Source of the DNA: Pavlovales sp. CCMP2436
Lineage: Eukaryota; Haptophyta; Pavlovophyceae; Pavlovales
Length of the DNA: 24,003 bases
Assembly (NCBI GenBank): GCA_026770615.1
Contig: MU631309.1
Span: forward strand, 819,175 to 843,177
Direction: 5' to 3'
Within the stretch, counting starts at the first letter, position 1. Each line of letters begins with the position of its first letter. Below the pieces are notes generated by a model, which worked only from the letters and a program-made list of their open reading frames with translations, had not been told where the DNA came from and searched no databases. The position numbers were made by a program, and so were the translations under genes. Below are positions 1 through 7,851 of this stretch, piece after piece.

Positions 1-1
1 C

Positions 2-693
2 ATCGGCGCGGATGGCAGTGACGAGGATGCCGACGAGCCGTTTCCGTCGTGAAAATTCACGTGCTCCTGCGGCCACTTCTGGCACAACGGCAACCTCTGC
101 TCGCACATCGGCGCAGTCGCGGACACCGTTGGAGCGATCGACCTCGCCGTCCTCGTCACGAAGCTCGCCGGGCGGAAGCTGCCGGGGCGCCCCAAGAAGA
201 ACCTCGGCGGCCCCCTCGACCGGGTTAAATCCACCGCCGCCGAGAAGTACGTCTCGCCCGAGTGGTTCGAGGCGCACATCGAGAAGAAAGGCGCAATGTG
301 CGTGCACAAGCACCGCACGGCCAGGTGACTCCCAACCCACGTATCTAAACCCCCCCCCCTCCTTCTCCCCAGCCCCCCCAGGTATCTGACTGTCTCTCCT
401 CCCCCCAGCTCCCCAGGTATCTGACTGTCTGCTCCCCCCCCATCCACCCCACGGCCAGGCTCTTTGGCGAGACCGGGAAGGTGTACGTTGGCAAGGTGAT
501 GAGCTACCGCGAGCTCAATGGAAAGGGCCTCAAGAAGCACGGCCTGTGGGAGATCCGCTACGAAGACGACAGTGATCCGGAGGACAACAAGGAGGAGCTC
601 ACGCTGCAGGAGCTCTGCGCAGCCCTCTCGTACGCCAGCGACCTCGGGATGAGGGGCGCCGCTGCACAGGACCTGGCACAGCGAGTAATCTAG
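2..693 (+). CDS. SWIM zinc-finger protein, C-terminal part (two exons, MULE-transposase-like)
   Basis: Reading from 53, the frame encodes a SWIM-type zinc finger of the form CxC...CxH (CSCGHFWHNGNLCSHIGAV, about 62-118). A basic GRPKKN patch follows, as is common behind SWIM domains in Mutator-like transposases and FAR1-like proteins. The frame runs to 324, crosses a predicted intron (325-458) and continues in phase through a small WEIRYEDD-containing module to a TAG at 691-693. That second module resembles the Tudor-like acidic tails of some protist transposon proteins; this is a recollection of the pattern, not a database match. The same frame is open before 50, but TGA at 50-52 interrupts it, so the gene may be broken there or an upstream splice may be missed. 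The 5' part lies outside the window. The SWIM motif is clear; the transposase assignment is inference. Confidence 0.6.
325..458 (+). other. Predicted spliceosomal intron flanked by a 9-bp direct repeat
   Basis: The segment begins GTGACT and ends in CAG after a very C-rich tract, and removing it joins the two open frames of the SWIM gene in phase. The 9-mer CACGGCCAG occurs at 316-324 (end of the upstream exon) and again at 450-458 (end of the intron). The intron itself contains two copies of CCCCAGGTATCTGACTGTCT (from about 377 and 409). A direct repeat exactly at both splice sites is what a transposon-derived intron (introner) with a target-site duplication would leave. Confidence 0.55.
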
Positions 694-1489
694 TCAAATT
701 GTGTCGCTATGCTAGGGCCACGTGCTAGTTGTATTGGTAGCTTCAGTCCGCTGGCTGTGAGTCAACACTTTATCACACTTCATGCTTGTAGGCTGCACTT
801 GGCCTACGGCCGGGCTACAGTATTTAGCGGCCTTCGGGCCTAGCGCTAGGTAATGGACCTCTGACACCGAAGTGGAGGCTGCAGCGTCAGCCTCGCGTGC
901 AGCAAGCGCAACAGTCTATTTGCGCGCGCAACCCAGCATGGGTCGTCTGTACTCCTCGGAGCAGCTGACGCGCTGCAGCCAGCCGCGCGCGCAGCGTCTT
1001 GGGCCTCGCGAGACGGTCTCCCGGCCAGCCTCCTCGCCCGCCTTTCGCGTCGGCCCTGCGACGTGAGCTGCCGCGTGCGATCAACCCTGTCGCCCCCCCT
1101 CGTTCGGCCCCGCCGCCGCGTAGACGCTGCTCTGCGCTGAGCTGGACGAGCAGAGCCCTCCGCCACTGTTGCCGAGCGAGCGCCATCCGCGCCCTCGTCT
1201 TCGCCCTGTGCGCCCTCCACAGCTGCCGCCGACCCAGCTCCGCGACCGCCCTCCGCGCCATCCACCGCTGCCGCCGGCCAAGCTTCCGCCATCGTCCACT
1301 GCGCCATAGCGCTCCGCAGGCCAAGTTCCCGCTGCCCTCCGCGTCGCGCAGTGGGCGGGCGGCAAGCCAAGTTCTTTCAGCCTGCAAGCCAAGTTGAAAT
1401 ACTTGGGTTAGCGTCTGAAATACTTGGGTAACAATCTTTTCCGCCAGGCGCGCACCGCGAGAGAACGGTAGACTGCGACAGCTACCATC
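694..1489. other. GC-rich host DNA with no supportable gene
   Basis: Several long overlapping frames are open here on both strands. All are rich in Arg, Ala and Ser with no recognisable motif, as expected from GC-rich, CpG-rich DNA. Short imperfect repeats around GCCGCCG and CTCCGC occur at 1200-1290. An imperfect duplication near 1390-1435 repeats GAAATACTTGGGT. No RNA gene or promoter was recognised. Confidence 0.4.
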
Positions 1490-1960
1490 GGCATCAATCA
1501 GCAGCCCTCGTTCGTGCAGCACCAGAACTTGCCATTCCGCACGGCAGCCGCAGCGACGGTCGGCCTCAGCCAGCAGCCCTCGTTTGCGCAGCGCCAGGAC
1601 CCGCCGTTCCGCACGGCGGCCGCAGCGAGCGTTGGCCTCTACCAGCAGCCCTCGTTTGCGCAGCGCCAGGACCCGCAATTCCGCACGGCGGCCGCAGCGA
1701 ACGTCGGCTTCAATCAGCAGTCCTCGTTCGCGCAGCCCTCGCTAGCGCAGCGGTCGGTCATGCAACGCCGGGACCCGCCATTCCGCACGGCGGCCGCAGC
1801 GACGTCGGCCGTAACCAGCAGTCCTCGTTCGCGCAGCCCTCGCTAGCGCAGCGGTCGGTCATGCAACGCCGGGACCCGCCATTCCGCACGGCGGCCGCAG
1901 CGAGCGTCGGCCTCAGCCAGCGGCCATCGTTTGCGCAGAGCCAGGACTCACCATTCCTCG
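1490..1960 (+). repeat. 72-bp coding tandem repeat (24-residue unit)
   Basis: At least five imperfect copies of a unit encoding a DPPFRTAAAASVG core followed by Gln-rich Q-Q-PSFAQ lie head to tail. The period is 72 bp (24 codons), with one extended copy around 1725-1760 and a near-exact duplication of the stretch at 1740-1800 starting at 1845. The frame breaks near 1805 and is restored at 1861, so the array has lost frame at least once. It is probably the low-complexity N-terminal part of a mobile-element protein rather than a satellite, because the unit length is a multiple of three. Confidence 0.7.
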
Positions 1961-2678
1961 CGACGACCGCAGCGACCGTCGGTCTCAACCAGCCCCCGCT
2001 CGCGCAGCACATTGGCCTCAACCTGCTAGATCGCCGGGCAACCGCCCCGACAGTTGGCCAGCTATCTTACGAGAACGGATCGCCGCACGCGTCACCCGCA
2101 ATCAGAACACCCGTACTCAGAACCCCATGGGCACCCGTACTCGGAACGCGGCCACCCGTACTCGGAACCCCATGGGCACCCGTACTCGGAACGCGGACAG
2201 CGGCGCGGGTACTACCCAGCCGGCCAGCAGCAACCCCGACGGCCACCGCCACACCGGTGACCGTCAGCGGTATAGCCGGGGGGATGCCTATCCTCGGATC
2301 TCCGACACAAATAGTGATTCGAACATCTGAACAGGACCAATCCGACAGCCGGCTAAAAGCAGCAACTTCACTGCTCACGCTCATCCCAGTTAGCGCAGCA
2401 TCACTAATCCACGGGTGAAGCACGCAGGACACATCCATCCTAAAGGAGTGGGTAGCCGACCTCGCCAGCTTCATCGCAAGCTCGTCGGATCCATCCATCT
2501 CCCAGTGCAACCTCGCCTTGCGCGAGCTCAACCACTTCCTAAACAAAGCGGCGGGCACACCCTTCGACGTACCACCGGTACAGCTCGCTACGCGGCACCT
2601 CGGTCCCCTGCTCAAGGCTGAACGGGCTGTGCTTCGCCGTAAACCACCTGCGCATCACGGGAATACCCGTGAAGGCTG
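1861..2678 (+). pseudogene. Degraded repeat-containing ORF upstream of the recombinase remnant
   Basis: The frame starts in the last 72-bp repeats and passes through a second duplication of about 45 bp at 2110-2200 (RTPVLRTPWAPVLGTR-type Pro/Arg-rich repeats). It reaches TGA at 2416-2418 and then stays open in the same phase to about 2678. The downstream part looks like a globular helical segment (ILKEWVADLASFIASS, LRELNHFLNKAAG). I do not recognise the family. Its position directly before tyrosine-recombinase motifs suggests it is the N-terminal region or a gag-like partner of the same element; this is inference. The in-frame TGA and the earlier frame loss indicate decay. Confidence 0.35.
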
Positions 2679-2679
2679 A

Positions 2680-3450
2680 AATCGTAACGATTTACGTTTC
2701 ATCTAAGCAGAGAGCGGCCCCTGAGCCCGCGGGAGCCACGTGGCCGACCGTTCAGATGGTCCTCCACCTCGAGTGCATAGCAGCAAGCGATCACCTCATT
2801 CCCGTCGTACGCTACTACGCAGCTACACTCACTCTCCTTCTGCTGCTTCCAGAGCCTGCGTGTCATTGACGCCCAGCGTTCAAGCATATTGGGCATCGCC
2901 AATGGAGTGATAACCGGACGAGCCTGGGACAGCAAAAACCCCTCATTGCGGGCGCCAAAACCATTCACGTGGTCGGCATCAACATAGGGCCTCCTCGGCA
3001 CCGCGTGGGCGTGACCGATCGAGGAAGCATGGGGGACGCAATCACCCACCGATCTGCGCAGTATCGGGGTTGACTTCCTATTTCCGGCACTCGATTCATA
3101 TTCGATGCTTGGGGAGCCGCGCCTCAGGTGCCCAATCAAAAAGGCGGAGCACCAGGAGATAGAACACGCCATGCGGGCTCTCCTCGCATTCAACCCGCTG
3201 CGCATGCCACGCAGCCAGTCACAAAAGTTCACGGGGCACTCCCTCCGCCACTTCATGACCGAACTCGGAGGAGCCATGCTCATGGACCCCGCCGACCGTA
3301 CCGCAATGGGACGCCACTCAGCAGTCACCTCACGCGCAAACGGGGCGGCAGCGGGGCAAGCGGTACCAGCAATCGTAAAAATTTACGCGCGTGAATCGGC
3401 CCCACGGAGCGAAATCCTGCGCAAATTCGTCTTAGACCACGTCCAACGCG
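2680..3450 (+). pseudogene. Tyrosine recombinase remnant (DIRS/Crypton-like)
   Basis: Recombinase-like blocks occur in succession but in different frames. A segment at about 2849-2990 contains LRVIDAQRS followed by GRAWDSKNPSLRAPKPFTW, the arrangement seen around the first catalytic Arg of eukaryotic tyrosine recombinases. A segment at 3105-3400 contains GHSLRHFMTELGGAM and, after a spacer, GRHS and IYAR. These fit the HxxR box, the second His/Trp box and the Tyr nucleophile. In-frame stops lie near 2991 and 3015, and at least one frame change separates the blocks, so the gene is dead. The frame stays open from 3105 to 3800. It may be a DIRS-like retrotransposon or a Crypton; no reverse transcriptase is visible here to decide. 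Confidence 0.45.
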
Positions 3451-3800
3451 TCATTACATGGGGCGGACGACCCATAGCGGCACGATGGGACTCGCTTGAT
3501 GAGTTCTGCCTCAACCCGGGAGCGCTGCACCCCCTAATACTCGCCATCGCAATGGGCGCAGGCGTGCCCGCCACGTCGTTAACCAGCCACCTAACGGCCG
3601 CCACCAGGGGACCATCAGCCACCCTAACGGGTACCACAATCCCGACCCCAGCCAAGCTGGGCCACGGGATCGATGACCGGTCTGATGCCTCAGGTCGCCC
3701 CGGAATGGCCATGGGAAATGCGCGCTCAGCAGTCAGCAAGAAGCGGTCACCTGACCACACACCCCGGGGGCTCCCCCATCGGCCTACCAGCCCGGCTTGA

Positions 3801-4204
3801 ATCCCTATGTTAGCGATGAGTCTTGGCAGCCCACGGGGTGACGCGGCCAGGCATCCTCACGGGATAGCCTGTGCGAGCGCACGATTTACCAATGGACAGC
3901 GATCGGCCGTTGCGGATCTGATCCATATGACCGAGTTATAAGTGTCGTTATTGCGCAGCAATAACTGAAGATGTCGTTGGCGAGGAGACGACAGGTCATT
4001 CCCGCTCACTTCGATTGGTCGCCGCGCCCGGCGCGTAGGCGACTACCGCAGCCCGCACGGCGGGCAGCCACGCTTGGCGCCGCAAAGATGGAAATTCTAC
4101 CCTCGCTAATTCGGCGGTTACAGGCTTTTTCCGGCGCCAGTTCCGGAACTGATTAATGCCGGCCACCATCCAGCCGGCCCAATCAGCTCCCCCCGCTCAG
4201 CTCG
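3801..4204. other. Host spacer, nothing recognised
   Basis: Moderately GC-rich DNA between the recombinase remnant and the low-complexity repeats that abut the virus-like element. Only short, unconvincing frames are open. No RNA gene, promoter or repeat was recognised. Confidence 0.4.
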
Positions 4205-4434
4205 CGTCCTACGCCATGCTCTTCGTCGCGCTCTGTCGCACTTCGCCGTCGCGCAAGAACTCGTCGCTCGTCGCGATCTCCGCCAAGTTCTCCGTCGCAC
4301 TTCGTCGCGCTTCGCCTTCGCGCAAGAACTCGTCGCTCTTAAACTCTTCGCGCCCTGCTGCTCGTCGATGGGCCTCGCGCCCTGCTCGTCGATGAGCCTC
4401 GCGCCCTGCTCGTCGATAGGCCTCGCGCCCGTCT
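4205..4434 (+). repeat. Left-flank host low-complexity repeats
   Basis: Two copies of a unit containing TCGCGCAAGAACTCGTCGCTC lie at about 4250-4270 and 4317-4337. They are followed by three copies of a short unit with core CGCGCCCTGCTCGTCGAT (4350-4425). The latter core recurs in the same orientation beyond the right end of the element (about 23708-23790). It is therefore host sequence outside the inverted repeats, not part of the TIR. Confidence 0.6.
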
Positions 4435-4647
4435 TTCCAGGACAGTTTTGCTTTTCCTCTCTGCATCCAGCCTGTCCTGAGTCATCCCTGTGTGTTTCCC
4501 GTGTGTTCCCTCGAGTCCCGTGTGTGGCTCGTTAGGTCGAGGTTTGGCTGGTTTTTCCAAGACGTGCCTCAGCGGATCGTGCGTGACAGAGGGGTGGCGG
4601 GGGTCGGGGGCCGGGATCATGGGAGGACATAAGTGTTCATGGTGGTT

Positions 4648-4890
4648 GACACAGAGGAGCTCGATGAAGCGGACATGGATGTTGGCATGGAGGAGGGCCG
4701 TGAAGCGGACATGGATGTTGGCATGGAGGAGAGCCGTGAAGCTGACATCGTGGTTGGCATAGAGGAGGGCCGTGAAGCTGACATGGATGTTGGCATGGAG
4801 GAATGCGATGAAGCGGACATCGTGGTTGGCATAGAGGAGGTCGATGAAGCGGACATGGTGGTTGGCATAGAGGAATGCGATGAAGGTGGA
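4648..4890 (+). repeat. 36-bp tandem array, outer TIR (left)
   Basis: About six to seven imperfect units of 36 bp, each encoding a 12-residue acidic repeat such as EADMDVGMEEGR on the plus strand and a Ser/Thr/Met-rich repeat on the other strand. Because 36 is a multiple of three, frames stay open through the array on both strands (for example 4633-4929 plus). I do not call a gene from this openness alone. The matching right array spans 23045-23365. Confidence 0.75.
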
Positions 4891-4908
4891 TACAGCAAAA
4901 AGATTCTA

Positions 4909-5164
4909 AAAGGCCGCCCGAAACCCTAGAAGGCCGCCCGGTTCTCCCTAGAAGGCCGCCCGGTTCTCCCTAGAAGGCCGCCCGGTTCTCCCTAGAAGGC
5001 CGCCCGGTTCTCCCTAGAAGGCCGCCCGGTTCTCCCTAGAAGGCCGCCCGGTTCTCCCTAGAAGGCCGCCCGGTTCTCTCTAAAAGGCCGTCCGAAACCC
5101 TAGAAGGCCGCCCGGTTCTCTCCAAAAGGCCGCCCGAAAACGTAGAAGGCCGCCCGGTTCTCGT
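4909..5164 (+). repeat. 22-bp tandem array, middle TIR (left)
   Basis: Twelve head-to-tail units with core TAGAAGGCCGCCCGG, alternating in part with a shorter variant ending GAAACCC. The right arm has eight units of the same repeat in inverse orientation. Units are directly adjacent with no unique spacers, so this is a minisatellite, not a CRISPR array. Confidence 0.85.
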
Positions 5165-5239
5165 TGGCGATGTGGATCATGGTAGTGCGTGGTGGATCAT
5201 GGGGGATGGCGGGGGTCGGGGCCCTGGATCATGGGAGGA

Positions 5240-5430
5240 CATAAGCGGACATGGTGGTTGGCTGAGAGGAGGGCCGTGAAGCGTTCATGGATGTTGGCTT
5301 GGAGGAATGCGATGAAGCGGACATCGTGGTTGGCGGAGAGAAGGTCGATGAAGAGGCTGATGAAGCGGACATCGTGGTTGGCGGAGAGGAGGGCCGTGAA
5401 GCGTTCATCGTGGTTGGCATAGAGGAGGGG
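5240..5430 (+). repeat. 36-bp-like tandem array, inner TIR (left)
   Basis: About five diverged copies related to the outer 36-bp array, here with motifs encoding DEADIVVGGEE or EAFIVVGIEEGR. An open frame starting at 5287 runs through this array into a unique part (GRCGRDELGGE, then PVFLPSRPGSLN) to 5739. A counterpart frame in the right TIR (22715 to 22341, minus) keeps the same unique part. A TIR-encoded protein is possible but unproven. Confidence 0.6.
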
Positions 5431-5720
5431 CGAGTCGAGTCGGGGTGGATGTCGTCGTCGCCGGGTCCCAAGTCCCACGCGGTCTGGGACGTTCTTCGTC
5501 GTCGTCATCGTGGTCGGTGCGGTCGCGATGAACTCGGAGGTGAGCCTCCCATCTTTGTCCCCCGCGAGCCTCCCGTCTTTTTGCCGTCTCGTCCGGGATC
5601 ACTCAACAAGCCTCCCACCTTTTTTGCCGCCATCATTTTTCAAAAAAGTTTCAGGAACCAAGTTCCATCTTTTTTGGAGATGGTGGAAGGGAACGATGAA
5701 TCGATCGAAACGTTAACTCT

Positions 5721-5730
5721 AAATAAAAAC
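5721..5730 (+). promoter_or_regulatory. AAATAAAAAC motif upstream of GIY-YIG-like gene
   Basis: AAATAAAAAC lies 35 bases before the ATG at 5765. Near-identical sequences precede many other genes of the element. It could be a promoter element or a leader signal; the AATAAA core could also serve polyadenylation. Confidence 0.4.
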
Positions 5731-5764
5731 CATCCGTGACTATCAGCACCAGGAGAGACTACTG

Positions 5765-6454
5765 ATGTCAGATACAGTTGAACGTAACACGCAAGTTGGA
5801 AGGGCTCTCACCAACGCAAACGTGAGCGGAAAACGAGTCAGCGGGATCTATATTATATGGCCTGGTTGGAGCAAGGTTCCATTTATGAAACTAGGCTTAA
5901 CTACAAATATCTATTCGCGAGCTATGAACGGTTATAGTCACTACATGCCCTTCGCTGACCCTGGTAGGTCCTTTGATCTTGTTGGTTACATGGTCGTGGC
6001 GCCTTCACTCGTCCGTGCACGCGAAACCAGTGTGCTCAATCTTGCTAGCAAGCAAAACGGCTGGAAGACCCCTCCTCACGACAAGGAGTGGCGACGTTGG
6101 CTCGGGGCATCGGGTGACGTCTACATGGCAATAGCCAAGCTGTTGGCTACCCTACGTACTACCGTCGATGGTCTATGGTATACATTCGAACGGGGGACAG
6201 GAAAAATACTCATGCAAGGTGGCTCGCACGTATCACTCGACCAGGCACTTGTGTTACCTCTCATTCCAAACGTACTTACCAGGAGTCTGTGGATCCGAAA
6301 CGTGCGCCAGGCTAGCAAAGTTCAGGTAACCATTGGAAGTGGAGGGGGAGCCACGGTAGCAGGGGCAGATACCAACCGTACAACCCGGCGGTTTAGTGAT
6401 GCATTAAGCCCAGAACCGTTATATCAGCTCACTTACTTAGGACGCAACCTATAG
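5765..6454 (+). CDS. Putative GIY-YIG-superfamily protein
   Basis: Intact 229-residue frame. Residues 27-31 read GIYII and residues 42-52 read KLGLTTNIYSR. This spacing and wording match the N-terminal half of GIY-YIG nucleases of the T5orf172/MUG113 type, in which the second motif is often K-[IL]-G-x-[TS]-x-[ND]-x-x-x-R. The remaining catalytic Glu is not assigned with certainty (an Arg-Glu pair sits near residue 86), so activity is uncertain. The C-terminal part (about 130-229) has no recognised domain. It is the first gene inside the left TIR and is preceded by the AAATAAAAAC motif. GIY-YIG nucleases are recurrent accessory genes of PLVs and virophages. The start at 5765 is the first ATG of the frame. 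Confidence 0.6.
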   Translation: MSDTVERNTQVGRALTNANVSGKRVSGIYIIWPGWSKVPFMKLGLTTNIYSRAMNGYSHYMPFADPGRSFDLVGYMVVAPSLVRARETSVLNLASKQNGWKTPPHDKEWRRWLGASGDVYMAIAKLLATLRTTVDGLWYTFERGTGKILMQGGSHVSLDQALVLPLIPNVLTRSLWIRNVRQASKVQVTIGSGGGATVAGADTNRTTRRFSDALSPEPLYQLTYLGRNL

Positions 6455-6651
6455 GGACTGCGGGGTTCGACTCGACTCGGCGAATGTAGGAGGTCGGGGC
6501 GTCGGGGTGGCGGTTGCCGGTGTGATGGTTCTCGGTGGTTAAATGTGATGACCGCTGCCGGTGTGGTCAAAGAAGAAGGGGGATCCGAACAAACAACCCA
6601 AAACCCTCGATAGCCATTCAAGAATCTTTTTCATGCTCGTAAACTCGGATC

Positions 6652-6661
6652 GAATAAAAAC
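6652..6661 (+). promoter_or_regulatory. AATAAAAAC motif upstream of zinc-ribbon gene
   Basis: GAATAAAAAC lies about 24 bases before the ATG at 6685, matching the motif before neighbouring genes. Confidence 0.4.
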
Positions 6662-6684
6662 CTCGGGAAGGGATATTAAACGCG

Positions 6685-6969
6685 ATGGGGGTAAGACAGT
6701 TCGAGATGAAAGTGCGTCCACGCATCGGGGTCGTCTTTGGCGACAATGAAGAAATTGCGTCAATGACATGCACGGGCTGCGGAGGACTAAAGACGTCGAA
6801 CGAAACGAATCATCGCAAACGAAAGACCGGAGAGATAACGATCACGAACAAATGTGGGACGTGCTACCGCACACAGGCTCGGGTGCGCTCGGTGAGGTAT
6901 CACATAAGCCACAACACGGAGATCGATTTGCAGGATGCCCTCGATTTGCTCGATCGAGCTTACGACTGA
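6685..6969 (+). CDS. Small four-cysteine zinc-ribbon protein
   Basis: Intact 94-residue frame with CxxC pairs at residues 29/32 (CTGC) and 57/60 (CGTC), separated by a basic loop. A short helical, acidic C-terminus (LQDALDLLDRAYD) follows. Two such pairs suggest one structural zinc site. The pattern is loosely like the N-terminal zinc finger of endonuclease VII/HNH-type proteins, but the catalytic DH-x-H signature is absent, so I would not call it a nuclease. The protein is small and basic in the middle, so nucleic-acid binding is a reasonable guess. It sits in the presumed replication block with its own upstream motif. Confidence 0.6.
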   Translation: MGVRQFEMKVRPRIGVVFGDNEEIASMTCTGCGGLKTSNETNHRKRKTGEITITNKCGTCYRTQARVRSVRYHISHNTEIDLQDALDLLDRAYD

Positions 6970-7067
6970 GGACCCAGTTTACCTCGAACGTCTCAGATCA
7001 TCTCAGGATCCCAAAAATCCTCGGGACGATTTCAGATCTCAGAAATGGTCGATCGCGTTATTCTGGC

Positions 7068-7080
7068 GAAATAAAAATCT
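7068..7080 (+). promoter_or_regulatory. AAATAAAAATC motif upstream of the 7101 gene
   Basis: GAAATAAAAATCT ends 20 bases before the ATG at 7101; same motif family as at 5721 and 6652. Confidence 0.4.
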
Positions 7081-7100
7081 AAACCAAAGGTATACCAAAG

Positions 7101-7826
7101 ATGGATTACGGAAACAGCTTCCAGTCTCAACTCAATCGAGAGCGCAACCAGACCCCCTCGGTCCGCATTAGCCAGGCGGCGGCAGCAGCAATGATTACCA
7201 GGGCCCGCCCCGCCCACTACGCAAGCTACACATTCCCGACCCAGGCCGCACCTTCGCGTGCAGGGAGGACATTCTTCAAAGTCTCGGAATCGTCTTGGTT
7301 CCAGACCCAAGGTCGCAAAACGGTCGATAGCAAGACCCAGCGCGAAAACATCGTAATTTTCAAAGATCTGTACTGGCTTTACGGGCAGGAAGCGCCAAAA
7401 GTCAAGTTTAACAGCGAAAAAGAAGCGTACGTGGTGAAGACGGGTCGCTCGATTCCCTCGACACAAGGTGGGTTCGACAAACTTGAAAAGCGTGTCGCAA
7501 AAGAATCGGACCGGCTCGATGAGATGGCGCTCATGGATTTTGGTGATGTTCTCGAGGATCGTGCTGGAGTAAAAATATTAATGGCTTTTCTGCTCAAACA
7601 AGAAATTAGGAGGATAAGGGCGATCGCGCCAACTGTGGAGATCGTCACGTCGCTCGCTGGATTTAAAGAAATCAAGTACCGGTGGGAAAAATCTCAGCAG
7701 ATCAAGGAGAAATTGATTCAGTTTGTAGAGGGAAATGGGAGGGAAAACGAAAAATCGTCATTGTTTCAACCAACCAGGCGAGTGCTTTCCAAGCTTAAGA
7801 ACAAAATATACGGTAATTATCGGTGA
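7101..7826 (+). CDS. Hypothetical protein, 241 aa, upstream of PolB
   Basis: Intact frame with plausible codon use and its own upstream motif. The N-terminal 60 residues are polar and Ala-rich (SQAAAAAMITRARPAH) and may be disordered. Residues 80-241 are mixed and charged, with likely helices and a very basic C-terminal tail (RRVLSKLKNKIYGNYR). No family was recognised. It ends 25 bases before the PolB start, and the next motif copy sits in that gap. Being next to the polymerase, it might act in replication, for example as priming protein or DNA-binding protein; that is position-based speculation only. Confidence 0.6.
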   Translation: MDYGNSFQSQLNRERNQTPSVRISQAAAAAMITRARPAHYASYTFPTQAAPSRAGRTFFKVSESSWFQTQGRKTVDSKTQRENIVIFKDLYWLYGQEAPKVKFNSEKEAYVVKTGRSIPSTQGGFDKLEKRVAKESDRLDEMALMDFGDVLEDRAGVKILMAFLLKQEIRRIRAIAPTVEIVTSLAGFKEIKYRWEKSQQIKEKLIQFVEGNGRENEKSSLFQPTRRVLSKLKNKIYGNYR

Positions 7827-7840
7827 AGTAATAAAAAGTG
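7826..7840 (+). promoter_or_regulatory. AATAAAAAG motif upstream of PolB
   Basis: TAATAAAAAG lies about 15 bases before the ATG at 7852. It supports 7852 as the PolB start rather than the earlier ATG-like positions inside the preceding gene. Confidence 0.35.
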
Positions 7841-7851
7841 AAGTTGAAAAA

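Larger units (their letters stand above)
4435..5627 (+). repeat. Left terminal inverted repeat (about 1.2 kb)
   Basis: The outer approximately 200 bp (4435-4640) matches the reverse complement of 23370-23563 almost base for base, including the stretches around CAGCGGATCGTGCGTGACAG and GGCTGGTTTTTCCAAGACG. The repeat continues inward through a 36-bp array, a 22-bp array, a second 36-bp-like array and a unique stretch ending near TCGTCCGGGATCACTCAAC (about 5590). Similarity fades around 5627. Copy number in the arrays differs from the right arm, so the arms have drifted by slippage or unequal exchange. Confidence 0.88.

Noticed and set aside
887..1678. Long minus-strand open frame of 263 codons
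   Set aside because: Arg/Ala/Leu-rich composition from GC-rich DNA, overlaps the 72-bp repeats of the plus-strand coding region and shows no motif.
4909..5164. CRISPR-like array of 22-bp repeats
   Set aside because: Units are directly adjacent with no unique spacers, and the array has an inverted counterpart in the other TIR; it is a minisatellite within a eukaryotic element.
7735..7851. Earlier start for PolB inside the preceding gene
   Set aside because: The intergenic motif at 7826-7840 and the ATG at 7852 give a better start; the earlier stretch is the shadow of the 7101-7826 gene.
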